Positions 15,649 to 24,818 of a stretch of DNA of 64,000 nt are shown here, piece after piece. Position 1 is the stretch's first letter. Each line of letters opens with the position of its first letter. Both the position numbers and the translations under genes were made by a program. Origin of the DNA: Panacagrimonas sp046594215 (GTDB taxonomy: Bacteria > Pseudomonadota > Gammaproteobacteria > Nevskiales > Nevskiaceae); contig JBKJPX010000069.1 in NCBI GenBank assembly GCA_046594215.1, positions 1 to 64,000 of the forward strand, written 5' to 3'. A model generated the notes under the pieces. It saw only the letters and a program-made list of their open reading frames with translations, made no database searches and was not told the origin of the DNA.

Positions 15649-17171
15649 TACCCGCTTTTCTTGTTGCCGACAGTGTTGAGCAGGTACTGCACCAGCAGTG
15701 GCACCGGCCGGCCGGTGGACTTCTTGCCGATCCACGCGGTGCCCGCGATATCCAGATGCGCCCACTTCATCTTGCGCGCGAAGCGTTGCAGGAAGATCGC
15801 GCCGATGGTGGCGCCGGCGTCGCGTCCGCCCTTGGTCGCGATGTTCGCGATATCGGCGCACTCGCTCTTGATGTGGTCGTCGTAGTCGGACCACATCGGC
15901 AGCTCCCAGACGCGATCGCCGATCTGGTCGCCTGCGCTGGATAGCGCGCGCGTCAGCGCGGGGGTGTTGGAGAACAGGCCGCTCGGGTAGCCGCCGAGCG
16001 CGACGATGCAGGCGCCGGTGAGCGTGGCCATGTCGATGCAGATGGACGGATCGTAGGTGCGCTCGGTGTATGTGAGCGCATCGGCCAGGATCAGGCGGCC
16101 CTCGGCGTCGGTGTTGAGGACCTCGATGGTGATGCCGGCCATGCTGGTCACGACGTCGCCCGGCTTGACCGCCGCACCGTCCGGAAGGTTCTCCGAGGCC
16201 GCGATGACGCCGACGAGGTTGATCGGCAGCTTGAGTTCCGCCACCGCCTTGAAGGTGCCGAGCACCGCGGCGCCGCCGCACATGTCGAACTTCATCTCGT
16301 CCATCTGCGCGGCCGGCTTGATGCTGATGCCACCGGCGTCGAAGGTCAGCCCCTTGCCCACGAGCGCGATCGGCTTGTCGCCCTTCCTGCCCTTCAGGTA
16401 CTCGAGCACGATGAGCTTGGCCGGTTCGCGCGATCCGCGCGACACCGACAGCAGCGAGCCCATGCCGAGCTTCTTCATGTCGGCTTCCTCGAGCACCTTG
16501 ACCTTCACGGCCGCGCGCTCACCGCCACCGCCGAGCTTGCGCGCCGCGTCCGCGAGGTAGGTCGGGGTGCACAGATTGCCGGGCAGGTTGCCCAGATCCT
16601 TGGCCAGCTGCTGGCCGTTGCCGATGGCCAGTGCCTCGCGCAGCCCGGTTTCGCCCTTGGCCAGGCCACCCTTGTCGGCTACGTCGAAGAAAAGGCGTTC
16701 GAGCTTGTAGGTGGGCAGTTCGGCGCGCGCGGCTTCGCCGCGGCATTCGTCGAAGCGGTAGTACTCCGCCTGCGTGACCAGTGCCGCCTGCTGCACGTTC
16801 CAGTGCGCGTCACGCCCTTTGACCTCGAGTCGCGTCAGGTAGCTGACAGCCTCGATGGCGCCGGTGGCGCGCAGCGCGCGGGCGGCGGCGGCCACGGCTT
16901 TTCGGTAGGACGACTCATCGAACGAGCGCTCCCGGCCCAGGCCCACGAGGATCACGCGATCCGCGGCCGTGCCCGGTACGTCGTGCAGCATCAGCGTCTG
17001 GGCGAGCTTGCCGTCCATGTCGCCGCGGCGCATCACGCCTCCGAGGCTGCCGCCCGAGGCCTTTTCGACGATCGCGGCGTCGGCACTCGGCGAACGACGA
17101 TCGAAGATGCCGACGATCACGCAGGCGCTGCGGCGCGTCGCAGGGCTGCTGCTTTTGACGAAGTATTCCAT
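15648..17171 (-). CDS. pepA: Cytosol (leucyl) aminopeptidase, M17 family
   Basis: PepA removes N-terminal amino acids from peptides with two catalytic metal ions; in some bacteria it also binds DNA at recombination sites and the carAB promoter. The 507-residue protein has the M17 catalytic region KGLTFDAGGISIKP (near residue 275) and the signature NTDAEGRLILADALTY (near residue 355), with metal-binding Asp/Glu residues intact. The first third is the usual variable N-terminal domain. The gene is divergent from lptF across 154 bases, and the stop overlaps holC by TAATG. Confidence 0.95.
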   Translation of the reverse strand: MEYFVKSSSPATRRSACVIVGIFDRRSPSADAAIVEKASGGSLGGVMRRGDMDGKLAQTLMLHDVPGTAADRVILVGLGRERSFDESSYRKAVAAAARALRATGAIEAVSYLTRLEVKGRDAHWNVQQAALVTQAEYYRFDECRGEAARAELPTYKLERLFFDVADKGGLAKGETGLREALAIGNGQQLAKDLGNLPGNLCTPTYLADAARKLGGGGERAAVKVKVLEEADMKKLGMGSLLSVSRGSREPAKLIVLEYLKGRKGDKPIALVGKGLTFDAGGISIKPAAQMDEMKFDMCGGAAVLGTFKAVAELKLPINLVGVIAASENLPDGAAVKPGDVVTSMAGITIEVLNTDAEGRLILADALTYTERTYDPSICIDMATLTGACIVALGGYPSGLFSNTPALTRALSSAGDQIGDRVWELPMWSDYDDHIKSECADIANIATKGGRDAGATIGAIFLQRFARKMKWAHLDIAGTAWIGKKSTGRPVPLLVQYLLNTVGNKKSG

Positions 17172-17325
17172 GGAGTCCTTAGGGCTTTTGCCGTGTCGTT
17201 ATGGGGTCGCCGGCTCGCCGGTGCTTGCCGGCATTTTATCCGGCTTCGGAGACGAGCCTCCGTCCATTCACGGGGCAGTCGGCACGGTCCCGCATAATGC
17301 GCGCCTCGTCCCCCGCCCCGTTCGC

Positions 17326-18414
17326 ATGCTCCGCGGAACGCTCGATCGTTACCTGCTGCGTGAAACTGCTGCCGCCACCCTTGCGGTGACCTTGGTGCTG
17401 CTCGCCATCATGCTCTCGGCGCGTTTCTCGAAATTTCTCGGCGCCGTGGCCACCGGCGATCTTCCACGGAACTTCCTGGGCCAGGTCGTGGCCCTCTCCA
17501 GCATCCAGTACCTCGTGCTGTTGATTCCGGCGGCGCTGTTGCTGGCCGTGATGCTCACACTGGGCCGCCTGTACAAGGACAGCGAAGTCGCCGCGATGAT
17601 GGGCTGCGGCGTGAGCCTGGGCGGGCTTTACCGGCCGTTCATGTGGCTGGCCGCGCTGATGGCCTTGGTCACCGCGTGGCTCGCCTTCTATGCGGGCCCC
17701 TGGGCCGGACGCCACGTCGACTACATCTCCAAGGACGCGCGCCGCCTCGTGCAGTACACGCCGTTCGAGCCGGGCCGGTTCAAGGCCGTGCTGGGTGGGC
17801 GCGCGGTGTTCTACACCGAGCAGATGGACGCGACCGGCGAGCAGCTCACGACGGTGTTCGCGCGGATGCAGGAAGACCGGGGTGAGAGCATCGTCATCGC
17901 CACGCGCGGTCGCCAGCGAATCGACCCGGAGAGCGGGGAACGCCACGTCACGCTGTACGCAGGTCATCGCTACGCCGGCGAGCCTGGCGCGGCCGACTAC
18001 GACGTGGTCCGGTTCGAGGAGATGGAGACGCGCATCACGCCGCCGCAGTTCGCCTACATCAGCAGCAAGCGCAAGCTTGCCGAGACCTCGGAGTTGATCG
18101 CCTCCAACGACAGCGAGGACAAGGCCGAGCTCGCCTGGCGCATCGCGGCGCCGGTGTCGGTGTTCGTGCTCGGATTGCTGGCCGTGCCGCTGTCCCACCT
18201 GGCGCCGCGCCAGGGTCGCTACGGCAAGCTCGTGCTCGGCATCGTGCTCTACCTGGTCTATTCCAACCTGATGGGTCTGGGCCAGGCCTGGATCGCCAAG
18301 GGGCGCGTGCCCTCCATCATCGGATTGTGGTGGGTGCACCTGCTGTTCGCGGGCGCCGCGTTCTGGATGATCGCGCGTCGGCAGGGATGGAACTGGCGCC
18401 GTGTCGCCGCGTGA
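17326..18414 (+). CDS. lptF: LPS export ABC transporter permease LptF
   Basis: LptF and LptG form the inner-membrane permease of the LptB2FGC complex that extracts lipopolysaccharide and drives it to the outer membrane. The 362-residue protein starts LRGTLDRYLLRETAAATL, typical of LptF. It has three N-terminal membrane helices, a periplasmic beta-jellyroll domain (residues ~130-270) and three C-terminal helices. ATG 17326 starts the conserved helix; a CATAAT element at 17292-17297 could be its -10. lptG follows 46 bases later. Confidence 0.93.
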   Translation: MLRGTLDRYLLRETAAATLAVTLVLLAIMLSARFSKFLGAVATGDLPRNFLGQVVALSSIQYLVLLIPAALLLAVMLTLGRLYKDSEVAAMMGCGVSLGGLYRPFMWLAALMALVTAWLAFYAGPWAGRHVDYISKDARRLVQYTPFEPGRFKAVLGGRAVFYTEQMDATGEQLTTVFARMQEDRGESIVIATRGRQRIDPESGERHVTLYAGHRYAGEPGAADYDVVRFEEMETRITPPQFAYISSKRKLAETSELIASNDSEDKAELAWRIAAPVSVFVLGLLAVPLSHLAPRQGRYGKLVLGIVLYLVYSNLMGLGQAWIAKGRVPSIIGLWWVHLLFAGAAFWMIARRQGWNWRRVAA

Positions 18415-18460
18415 GAATTTTTTCGGGAAGCGGTGATTTGCGATCCGGGACTCACCCCGC

Positions 18461-19534
18461 ATGAGCGCCATCCTCGGGCGGCTCGACCGCTACATCGTGC
18501 TGGCGATCTTCGGCCTGAGCGCGGTCGTCGGCCTGGGCCTGGTCGCGCTGTACAGCTTCATCAACTTCATCACCGAGATCGACTCGGGCAGCGGGTCACT
18601 GAGCGTTACGCAGATCTTCACGATCACCCTGCTGATGATGCCGGCCGGCCTGTACGTGCTGATGCCGCTGGTGGCGATGCTCGGCACCTTGCTCGGCGTC
18701 GGCCAGCTCGCGGCGCAGAGCGAGCTCACAGCGATGCGTGCGGCCGGCTATTCCAACCTGCGCATCGGCCGTTCGGCGCTGCTCGCCGGCCTGCTGCTGG
18801 GCGCACTCGCGGTGCTGCTGGGCGAAAGCATCGGGCCCGTCGGGCAGCAGGCGGCGGAGCGCGTGAAGTCCCACGCGCGCGGCGGCGCCGAGGCGGGCGT
18901 GAGCAGCAAACCGGTGTGGCTGCGCGACGGCAACGACATCTTCCTGATCGGCCGCCTGCTGGCGGAGGACCGTTTCGCCGATGCCGAAATCTATCGCCTC
19001 GACGACGCGCAGAACCTGCACGCCGTGCTCAGCGTGGAGGGTGCGCGCTACGTGCAGGGCATCTGGCTGCTGCGCGGCGTCACCGAGACCACCTTCGAGC
19101 CCGAGCGCACCAAGGTCGAAAAGCACGACACGGTCGACTGGACCAGCGGGCTGAAGCCCGAGGTGCTGCGCTTCTACGTGCTCGAATCCGAGAGCGTTTC
19201 GGCATCGGGCCTCATGCGCCTCGTGGACTACCTGGAATCGAACGGCCTGGACGCCAGCGAGCAGCGGCTCGAGCTGTGGCGAAAGCTCGTCGCGCCCATC
19301 ACGGTCACCGCGATGGTGCTGTTCGCCGTGCCTTTCGTGTTCGGACCGACGCGCGGCGGCGGGGCCGGGCAGCGCCTGCTGGTGGGCGTGCTCGTGGGGG
19401 TGGGTTTCCATCTCTTGAACGAGGTGTCGGCGAATCTCGGCGCGCTGTACGGATGGCCGGCGCCGGTGTCGGCGGGCCTGCCGACGGCGGCGCTGATGGT
19501 GCTGGCGGTGTTCAGGCTCGCCACGGCGCGCTAG
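18461..19534 (+). CDS. lptG: LPS export ABC transporter permease LptG
   Basis: The partner of LptF in the LPS export complex. The 357-residue protein begins ILGRLDRYIVLAIFG, has three N-terminal helices, a periplasmic jellyroll domain (residues ~120-260), and C-terminal helices with FVFGPTRGGGAGQRLLVG near residue 290, a family signature. It is co-directional with lptF. An inverted repeat starts in its stop codon and separates it from the convergent RDD gene. Confidence 0.93.
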   Translation: MSAILGRLDRYIVLAIFGLSAVVGLGLVALYSFINFITEIDSGSGSLSVTQIFTITLLMMPAGLYVLMPLVAMLGTLLGVGQLAAQSELTAMRAAGYSNLRIGRSALLAGLLLGALAVLLGESIGPVGQQAAERVKSHARGGAEAGVSSKPVWLRDGNDIFLIGRLLAEDRFADAEIYRLDDAQNLHAVLSVEGARYVQGIWLLRGVTETTFEPERTKVEKHDTVDWTSGLKPEVLRFYVLESESVSASGLMRLVDYLESNGLDASEQRLELWRKLVAPITVTAMVLFAVPFVFGPTRGGGAGQRLLVGVLVGVGFHLLNEVSANLGALYGWPAPVSAGLPTAALMVLAVFRLATAR

Positions 19535-19633
19535 AAGCAGTTGTCAGTGCCAGTTGCCGCTTGTAGCCCCTGAGATTGCCCGCGCTCTGAGCACTGACAA
19601 CTGGCACTGACATCTGGCACTGACAACTGCTTC
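19534..19633. repeat. CACTGACAACTGG tandem/inverted repeat between lptG and the RDD gene
   Basis: Three tandem 13-base units of CACTGACAACTGG type occupy 19592-19630. The complementary form starts at 19534 directly in the lptG stop codon (GAAGCAGTTGTCAGTGCC). The two arms can pair over about 20 bases around a unique centre. It is related to the element at 5081-5195 and may act as a two-way terminator between convergent genes. Confidence 0.75.
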
Positions 19634-20135
19634 AAAGAACCACCACCTCGGTGCCTGCGACGAAATCGCAGGGCGCACGCCGGCGCGATTCGACGAGCAT
19701 CAGCGCCGCCGCCGCGAGCGAGGCCAGGGCGCAGGCCAGCGCCGCGGCCTCGATTCCCGGCATCGCCGCGTAGCGCGGGATCCCGAGCAGGCTCGGCATC
19801 AGCACCGCCAGCCAGGTCGCGAGCATCACGCTGTAGCGCACGAGCACGATCGGCCAGCGCAGCGCGGCGCCATCGAGGCGCCGCACCTGGAGTCGCCACG
19901 CGCGCATGCCCAGGGTCTGGCCGCCGTGAACCCAGAACCAGCCGAAGAAACCGAGCCCGACCACGAACAGCAGGCCCTTCTGGAAGCTCGCGTTCTTGGC
20001 CGCGCCCAGCAGGTTTTCGCGCACGAGCATCTCGAGCAGGAGCGCCGCCATGTTCAGCCCGAGCAGCACGATGCCGTCGTAGACCGAGGCGAAGAGACGG
20101 CGCCAGAGCGGGGCAGGGACGATCAGGTTCGACAT
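19632..20135 (-). CDS. RDD family membrane protein
   Basis: A 167-residue protein with four likely membrane segments. The RDD signature is partly visible: LWRRLFASVYDGIVLL at the start, with the family's Arg and Asp, and HGGQTLGMRAWRLQV near residue 70. Function is not known for most RDD proteins; some are linked to Na+/H+ antiport. ATG 20135 is chosen because upstream codons look non-coding. It ends inside the inverted repeat shared with lptG. RDD genes beside lptFG recur in Xanthomonadales-like genomes. Confidence 0.8.
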   Translation of the reverse strand: MSNLIVPAPLWRRLFASVYDGIVLLGLNMAALLLEMLVRENLLGAAKNASFQKGLLFVVGLGFFGWFWVHGGQTLGMRAWRLQVRRLDGAALRWPIVLVRYSVMLATWLAVLMPSLLGIPRYAAMPGIEAAALACALASLAAAALMLVESRRRAPCDFVAGTEVVVL

Positions 20136-20200
20136 CGGGAGCGGGCAGCAAGTCGGCCGCCAAGTGTGCGGCAATCCGTGGCCGCGGCGGCCGCGGTGCT

Positions 20201-21703
20201 TCAGATCTGGATGCCCGGCTCCAGCTTCGCCGGCACTTCGCACTTCGCCGCTTCCGTCGTCGCGACCGGGTAGGCGCAGTAGTCGGCCGCGTAGAACGCG
20301 CTCGGCCGGTGATTGCCCGAGGCGCCGATGCCGCCGAAGGGCGCGCCGCCCGAGGCGCCCGTGGTCGGGCGGTTGCGATTGATGATGCCGGCCCGGATGC
20401 GCTGGCGAAAGTGCTTCCACTCGGCCTCATCTTCGGAGATCAGGCTCGCGGACAGGCCGAAGCGCGTGTCATTGGCCGCATTCACGGCGTCCGCGAACGA
20501 GGTGTAGCGCACCAGCTTGAGCAGGGGACCGAAGTGCTCCTCGTCCGGCATGCGGTTGAGGCCGCTGCAGTCCAGCAGGCCCGGCGACAGGAAGGCGCGA
20601 CCGAGCTTGAGCCGCTTGGCCTCCACCAGCGCGCGCGCACCGAGCGCCAGCAGGCGCGTCTGCACCGACAGGATGCCGTCCGCGGCCTTCACCGAGATCA
20701 GCGGACCCATGAACGGCTCCGCCTTGTCGTCCCACGCGCCGACCTTCAATTTCGGCACGGCCTCGACCAGCGCGGCGACGAGTTCGTCACCCGCCTTGCC
20801 GGCTGGCACGTAGAGGCGTCGCGCACAGGTGCAGCGCTGGCCGGTGCTCAGGTAGGCCGAGAGCAGGATGTCGTGCACGGCCGCGCGCACGTCGCCGATG
20901 GCGCTGCCGACGATCATCGGATTGTTGCCGCCCATTTCCAGCGCGAGGATCTTCCCGGGCCTCGCGGCGAACTGCTTGGCGAGGACCTCCCCGGTGCGCG
21001 CCGAGCCGGTGAAGAAAAGCCCGTCGAGCTCCTCGTGCGCCGCGATCAGCTCACCGGTTTCGCGATCGCCCTGCAGCAGCTGCAGCACGCCCCTGGGAAT
21101 GCCGGCCGCGTGCCAGAGCTTCACGGTCTCCTCGCCCACCAGCGGCGTCTGCTCGCTGGGCTTGAACAGCACGCAGTTGCCCGCCAGCAAGGCCGGCACG
21201 ATGTGCCCATTCGGGAGATGGCCAGGAAAATTGAAGGGTCCGAACACGGCCACGACGCCGTGCGGCTTGTGCGAAACCCTCAGGCGCACACCGGGTTCCT
21301 CGCTCTCGCGCGTCCCGGTGCGCTCGTGGTAGGCGCGGACGGAATGATCGATCTTCGCGATCATCAGCCCGACCTCGGCCTTCGATTCCCATAGCGGCTT
21401 GCCGGTCTCGTGCGCGATCGTGGCGGCCAGCGCGTCGCGGTGCGCCTCGAGCTGTGCGCCGAACCTGCGCACGATGGCCTCGCGCTGCGCGAACGGCGCG
21501 TCCGCCCAGCCGTCGGCCGCATCGAAGGCGGCGTCCATCGCGCGGTCGAGATCGGACTTGCCGGCGGCCGGCCCGGCCCAGATCTCGTCGCCCTGCGTGG
21601 GCTCGATGCTGGCGAAGGGCTCGCCGACACCTTCGACCCAGGCGCCGTCGATATACAGCTTGCCGGCCTGCTGTTCGGTGGCTTCCTGCTCGTTCTCGCT
21701 CAT
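20201..21703 (-). CDS. astD: Succinylglutamate-semialdehyde dehydrogenase
   Basis: AstD oxidises N-succinylglutamate 5-semialdehyde to N-succinylglutamate with NAD in the arginine succinyltransferase pathway. The 500-residue aldehyde dehydrogenase shows FGPFNFPGHLPNGHI near residue 154, FTGSARTG near residue 232, and LEMGGNNPMIV near residue 255. STGQRCTCARRLYVP near residue 285 carries the catalytic Cys. Its ATG overlaps the astA stop codon (ATGA), so the two are translationally coupled. The next gene downstream (RDD) is in the same direction after 65 bases. Confidence 0.93.
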   Translation of the reverse strand: MSENEQEATEQQAGKLYIDGAWVEGVGEPFASIEPTQGDEIWAGPAAGKSDLDRAMDAAFDAADGWADAPFAQREAIVRRFGAQLEAHRDALAATIAHETGKPLWESKAEVGLMIAKIDHSVRAYHERTGTRESEEPGVRLRVSHKPHGVVAVFGPFNFPGHLPNGHIVPALLAGNCVLFKPSEQTPLVGEETVKLWHAAGIPRGVLQLLQGDRETGELIAAHEELDGLFFTGSARTGEVLAKQFAARPGKILALEMGGNNPMIVGSAIGDVRAAVHDILLSAYLSTGQRCTCARRLYVPAGKAGDELVAALVEAVPKLKVGAWDDKAEPFMGPLISVKAADGILSVQTRLLALGARALVEAKRLKLGRAFLSPGLLDCSGLNRMPDEEHFGPLLKLVRYTSFADAVNAANDTRFGLSASLISEDEAEWKHFRQRIRAGIINRNRPTTGASGGAPFGGIGASGNHRPSAFYAADYCAYPVATTEAAKCEVPAKLEPGIQI

Positions 21704-22716
21704 GGGACGACGATTCTCACCTTGTCTCCTGCCGCTATGTGTAGCGCAGCGGCGGTGACTTGATCCAGCACCACGTGGTCGCGCGCGGGGGCGAGGGTGG
21801 CCAGCACGCAGCGGAAATCCTGCAGTCGATCATTGGAAACCAGGTGCGGAACGCCACGCGGGGTCGCGGCGCTGACGCGCGCTTCGAGCGCTTGCGACTT
21901 GCGGACCGTCCTGACCTCGGCGACCGGAGCTTCCACCGTGGGGCCGCCGTCGAAGATGTCGATGTAGCCCTGGTGACGCAGTCCTTCGCCCTGCAGAAGG
22001 CGCAGCGCGGGCGCCGTCTGCTCGTGCACCTGGCCCATCACCGTGCGGGCTTCTTCCGGCAGCAGGACGGCGTAGATCGGGTGCGCCGGCATCAGCTCGG
22101 CGATGAAGCTCTTGTTGCCGAGCCCGACGATGCGCTCGGCCTCGGCGTAATCGACGCTGAAGAAGTGACGGCCCAGCCCCTCCCAGAACGGAGCGCGACC
22201 GCGTTCGTCCGACACGCCCCGCATCTCGGCGATGACGCGATCGGCGAAGCGCGGGCGGTGCGCCGCCATGAACAGGAACCGGCATTTCGACAGCAGGCGC
22301 CCTGCACCATCCTTCTTGCGAAACTCCGGCTTCAGGTACAGCGAGCACAGCACCGAGGCGCCGGTGTAGTCGTTGCTGAGGGACAGGGTCTGGGTGCGGT
22401 TGTAGACCTCGAATCTGGCAGACGCCTGCACGGTGAGGCCGACGCGATAGCTGTAGAACGGCTCGTCGAGCCCGCAGGCCGCTTCCACCGCGCAGCAACC
22501 GCCGATCGCCCCGCCGACGCCGTCCTGCAGCACGAACAGGTAACGCTCGTGGCCGGCTTGCGTCACGCGCGCGGCGAACGATGACAGCGACAGTTCGATG
22601 CGCCCGTGCAGGTAGTCGCGATCCGGCGGCAGCGAGGTGAATCCCGCGCCGGCGCCGCGCGCAAGATCGACCAGTGCGTCGAGGTCGTCGAGCCGGATCG
22701 GTCGGATGAGGTTCAT
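21700..22716 (-). CDS. astA: Arginine N-succinyltransferase
   Basis: AstA transfers succinate from succinyl-CoA to the alpha-amino group of arginine (or ornithine), the first step of the AST catabolic route. The 338-residue protein begins NLIRPIRLDDLDALVDLA and carries FYSYRVGLTVQASARF near residue 87 and CSLYLKPEFRKKDGAGRLLS near residue 124, characteristic of the family. Its ATG overlaps the stop of the M20 peptidase gene (ATGA), and its own stop overlaps astD. astB, astC and astE are not in this cluster. Confidence 0.93.
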   Translation of the reverse strand: MNLIRPIRLDDLDALVDLARGAGAGFTSLPPDRDYLHGRIELSLSSFAARVTQAGHERYLFVLQDGVGGAIGGCCAVEAACGLDEPFYSYRVGLTVQASARFEVYNRTQTLSLSNDYTGASVLCSLYLKPEFRKKDGAGRLLSKCRFLFMAAHRPRFADRVIAEMRGVSDERGRAPFWEGLGRHFFSVDYAEAERIVGLGNKSFIAELMPAHPIYAVLLPEEARTVMGQVHEQTAPALRLLQGEGLRHQGYIDIFDGGPTVEAPVAEVRTVRKSQALEARVSAATPRGVPHLVSNDRLQDFRCVLATLAPARDHVVLDQVTAAALHIAAGDKVRIVVP

Positions 22717-23936
22717 GGCTGGTCGTTCCATGAGAGCTCGCCCGAGGCCAGCCGCAGCAGCAACAGCGACGACAGCTTCGCGCGCTCGGCCATGCTCGAG
22801 ACACGCATCCACTCGCGATCCGAATGGATGTCGCCGCCGACCACGCCCAGGTTGTCGAGGTTGGGCAGGCCGGCCGCGTGCAGGTTGTTGCCGTCGCAGC
22901 AGCCGCCGGTCGGGTTGAACTCGAGCGAAAGCCCCAGCGCGCGTCCGCAGTCCGCGATCAGCGCGCCGAGGCGTCGGTTGCGCGCATCGAAAGGCTTGGG
23001 CGGTCGCGTGAATCCGCCGCGCCGCTCGACGTGGATGCCGTCGGCATCGTTCGCGCGCGTCAGAAGCAGGTCGAGCTGGTCGTGCAGCCAGCAGGCGTCG
23101 TCCGCTTCGGCGATGCGCGCGTTGAACTTGAAGACCGCGAGATCGGGGACGATGTTCAGCGCGCCGCCGCCGCGCACGTAGCCCGGGTTGATCGTGACGC
23201 CTTCGCGCTGGCCGTTGAGCGCGTTCACGCCTTCGACGAGTCGCGCGCAGGCCGCGATCGCGTTGCGCCCGGCGGCGAAATCGCGACCCGCATGCGCCGC
23301 GCGCCCATGCACGACGAGATCGAAGTTGCCGCTGCCCTTGCGCGCGCCGGCGAGGTTTCCGTCCGGGAGGGTGGGCTCGTAGACCAGCCCCAGGTGGTTG
23401 CGCGCCGCAGCCTCGACCAGCAGCGGCGCCGACGAGACCGAGCCGATCTCCTCGTCCGGGTTGAGCAGCACCTCCCAGCCGATGCGATCGCGGTGCGGCG
23501 ACTGCTCGAGCACGCCCAGCGCCGCCCACATCGCCATCAGCCCGCCCTTCAGATCGGCGACGCCGGGCCCGCGCAGCACGTCGTCCGAGGCCTCGACGAC
23601 GGACTGGAACGGCGAGTCGGCGGCGAACACCGTATCGAGGTGCCCGCACAGGAATACGCGCAGCGGAGCCTCCGGGCGCATTCGCATCCGGATCGCGCGG
23701 CCTACCGGCCGCTGCCGCGGTCGGCCGTCGTCGCCGGTCGAAGTGAAAGCTGCGAGGTCCAGGAACTCGGTGGTGGCGCCGAACGGCGCGAACCACGCCG
23801 ACAGGTCGCGACCCACGGCGTCGACGCCCTCGACGTTGAAGCTGCCGGAATTGCGGTTCGCAAGACGCACGAGGCGGTCGCGCATGCGGGGAAGCTGCGC
23901 GTCGATCCAGTCCAGCGCGGGCGGCAGAACGTTCAC
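22713..23936 (-). CDS. M20 family metallopeptidase / amidohydrolase
   Basis: A 407-residue M20 peptidase. The metal site is visible: CGHLDTVF near residue 95, a Gly-Pro-Gly-x-x-Asp-x-Lys-Gly segment (GPGVADLKGGL) near residue 125, NPDEEIGS near residue 158, and HSDREWM near the C-terminus. A dimerisation domain lies at residues ~190-300. The GTG at 23936 starts the conserved part. It is the first gene of a unit with astA and astD, coupled by ATGA overlap, so it may act on an N-acyl amino acid intermediate, possibly in place of AstE (succinylglutamate desuccinylase). That role is inference; carboxypeptidase G2-like activity is the alternative. Confidence 0.8.
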   Translation of the reverse strand: MNVLPPALDWIDAQLPRMRDRLVRLANRNSGSFNVEGVDAVGRDLSAWFAPFGATTEFLDLAAFTSTGDDGRPRQRPVGRAIRMRMRPEAPLRVFLCGHLDTVFAADSPFQSVVEASDDVLRGPGVADLKGGLMAMWAALGVLEQSPHRDRIGWEVLLNPDEEIGSVSSAPLLVEAAARNHLGLVYEPTLPDGNLAGARKGSGNFDLVVHGRAAHAGRDFAAGRNAIAACARLVEGVNALNGQREGVTINPGYVRGGGALNIVPDLAVFKFNARIAEADDACWLHDQLDLLLTRANDADGIHVERRGGFTRPPKPFDARNRRLGALIADCGRALGLSLEFNPTGGCCDGNNLHAAGLPNLDNLGVVGGDIHSDREWMRVSSMAERAKLSSLLLLRLASGELSWNDQP

Positions 23937-24001
23937 GGGTCCAGTGTAGAACGCCGCGCCGCCGGTGCTAGTCTGGGGCCGTCCTCTTCTCGCCACGCGC
24001 C

Positions 24002-24814
24002 GTGCAACGCCGACATTTCCTCGCGCTGCCGCTGCTGCTGACTCCCGGCCTGGTGCCTGCGCGGGAACCGGGCCTGTGGGAACAGTCGGCGCTCAACCAG
24101 GTCCTCAAACGCGGTGAGCTGCGCGTGGGGCTCGAGGCCGGCTACATGCCCTTCGAGATGCTCGACCGCAACGGCAACCTCATCGGCTTCGACATAGACC
24201 TGGCGCGCAAGATGGCCTCGGTGCTCAAGGTCAAGGTGCGCTTCGTCAACACGCAGTGGGACGGGATCATCCCCGCGCTGCTGACGGACAAGTTCGACCT
24301 GCTCATGGGCGGCATGACGATCACGCCCGAGCGCAACATCCAGGTCAACTTCGCGCGGCCCTACATTGTGATCGGGCAGACCGTGTTGCTGGCGAAGAAG
24401 GACGAAAAGAAGATCACGAAGTACACGCAGCTCGATGATCCGCAGTACATCGTCACGAGCAAGCTCGGCACGTCAGGCGATCTCGCGGCGCGGCGCACGT
24501 TTCCGCGCGCTCAGCTCAAGCGCTTCGAGAGCGAGGCCGACGCCGCGCTCGAGGTCCGCAACGGTCGCGCGGACGCCTTCATCTACGACTTCCCGTTCAA
24601 CCTGATCTATGCGCAGCGTTATCCCGGTAGCGTGGCGCACCTGTCCGAACCGTTCACCAAGGAGAACCTTGGTTGGGCCATTCGCAAGGGCGACCCGGAT
24701 TTCCTGAACTGGCTGGACAATTTTCTCGACGCGATCCGCAACGACGGCACCTACGAGATGCTCTACAAGCGTTGGTTCGAGAGCACCACGTGGATGAAGA
24801 ACCTGGAAGGCTGA
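24002..24814 (+). CDS. Polar amino acid ABC transporter substrate-binding protein
   Basis: A 270-residue periplasmic binding protein of the family 3 (SBP_bac_3) type. A short signal peptide (residues 1-20, MQRRHFLALPLLL...) precedes LKRGELRVGLEAGYMPFEM and the family signature GFDIDLARKMASVL near residue 60. The start is GTG 24002. It is divergent from the M20-astA-astD unit across only 65 bases and is followed within 4 bases by its permease. The arrangement fits uptake of a basic amino acid such as arginine for succinylation; the substrate is inferred. Confidence 0.88.
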   Translation: MQRRHFLALPLLLTPGLVPAREPGLWEQSALNQVLKRGELRVGLEAGYMPFEMLDRNGNLIGFDIDLARKMASVLKVKVRFVNTQWDGIIPALLTDKFDLLMGGMTITPERNIQVNFARPYIVIGQTVLLAKKDEKKITKYTQLDDPQYIVTSKLGTSGDLAARRTFPRAQLKRFESEADAALEVRNGRADAFIYDFPFNLIYAQRYPGSVAHLSEPFTKENLGWAIRKGDPDFLNWLDNFLDAIRNDGTYEMLYKRWFESTTWMKNLEG

Positions 24815-24818
24815 GGCC

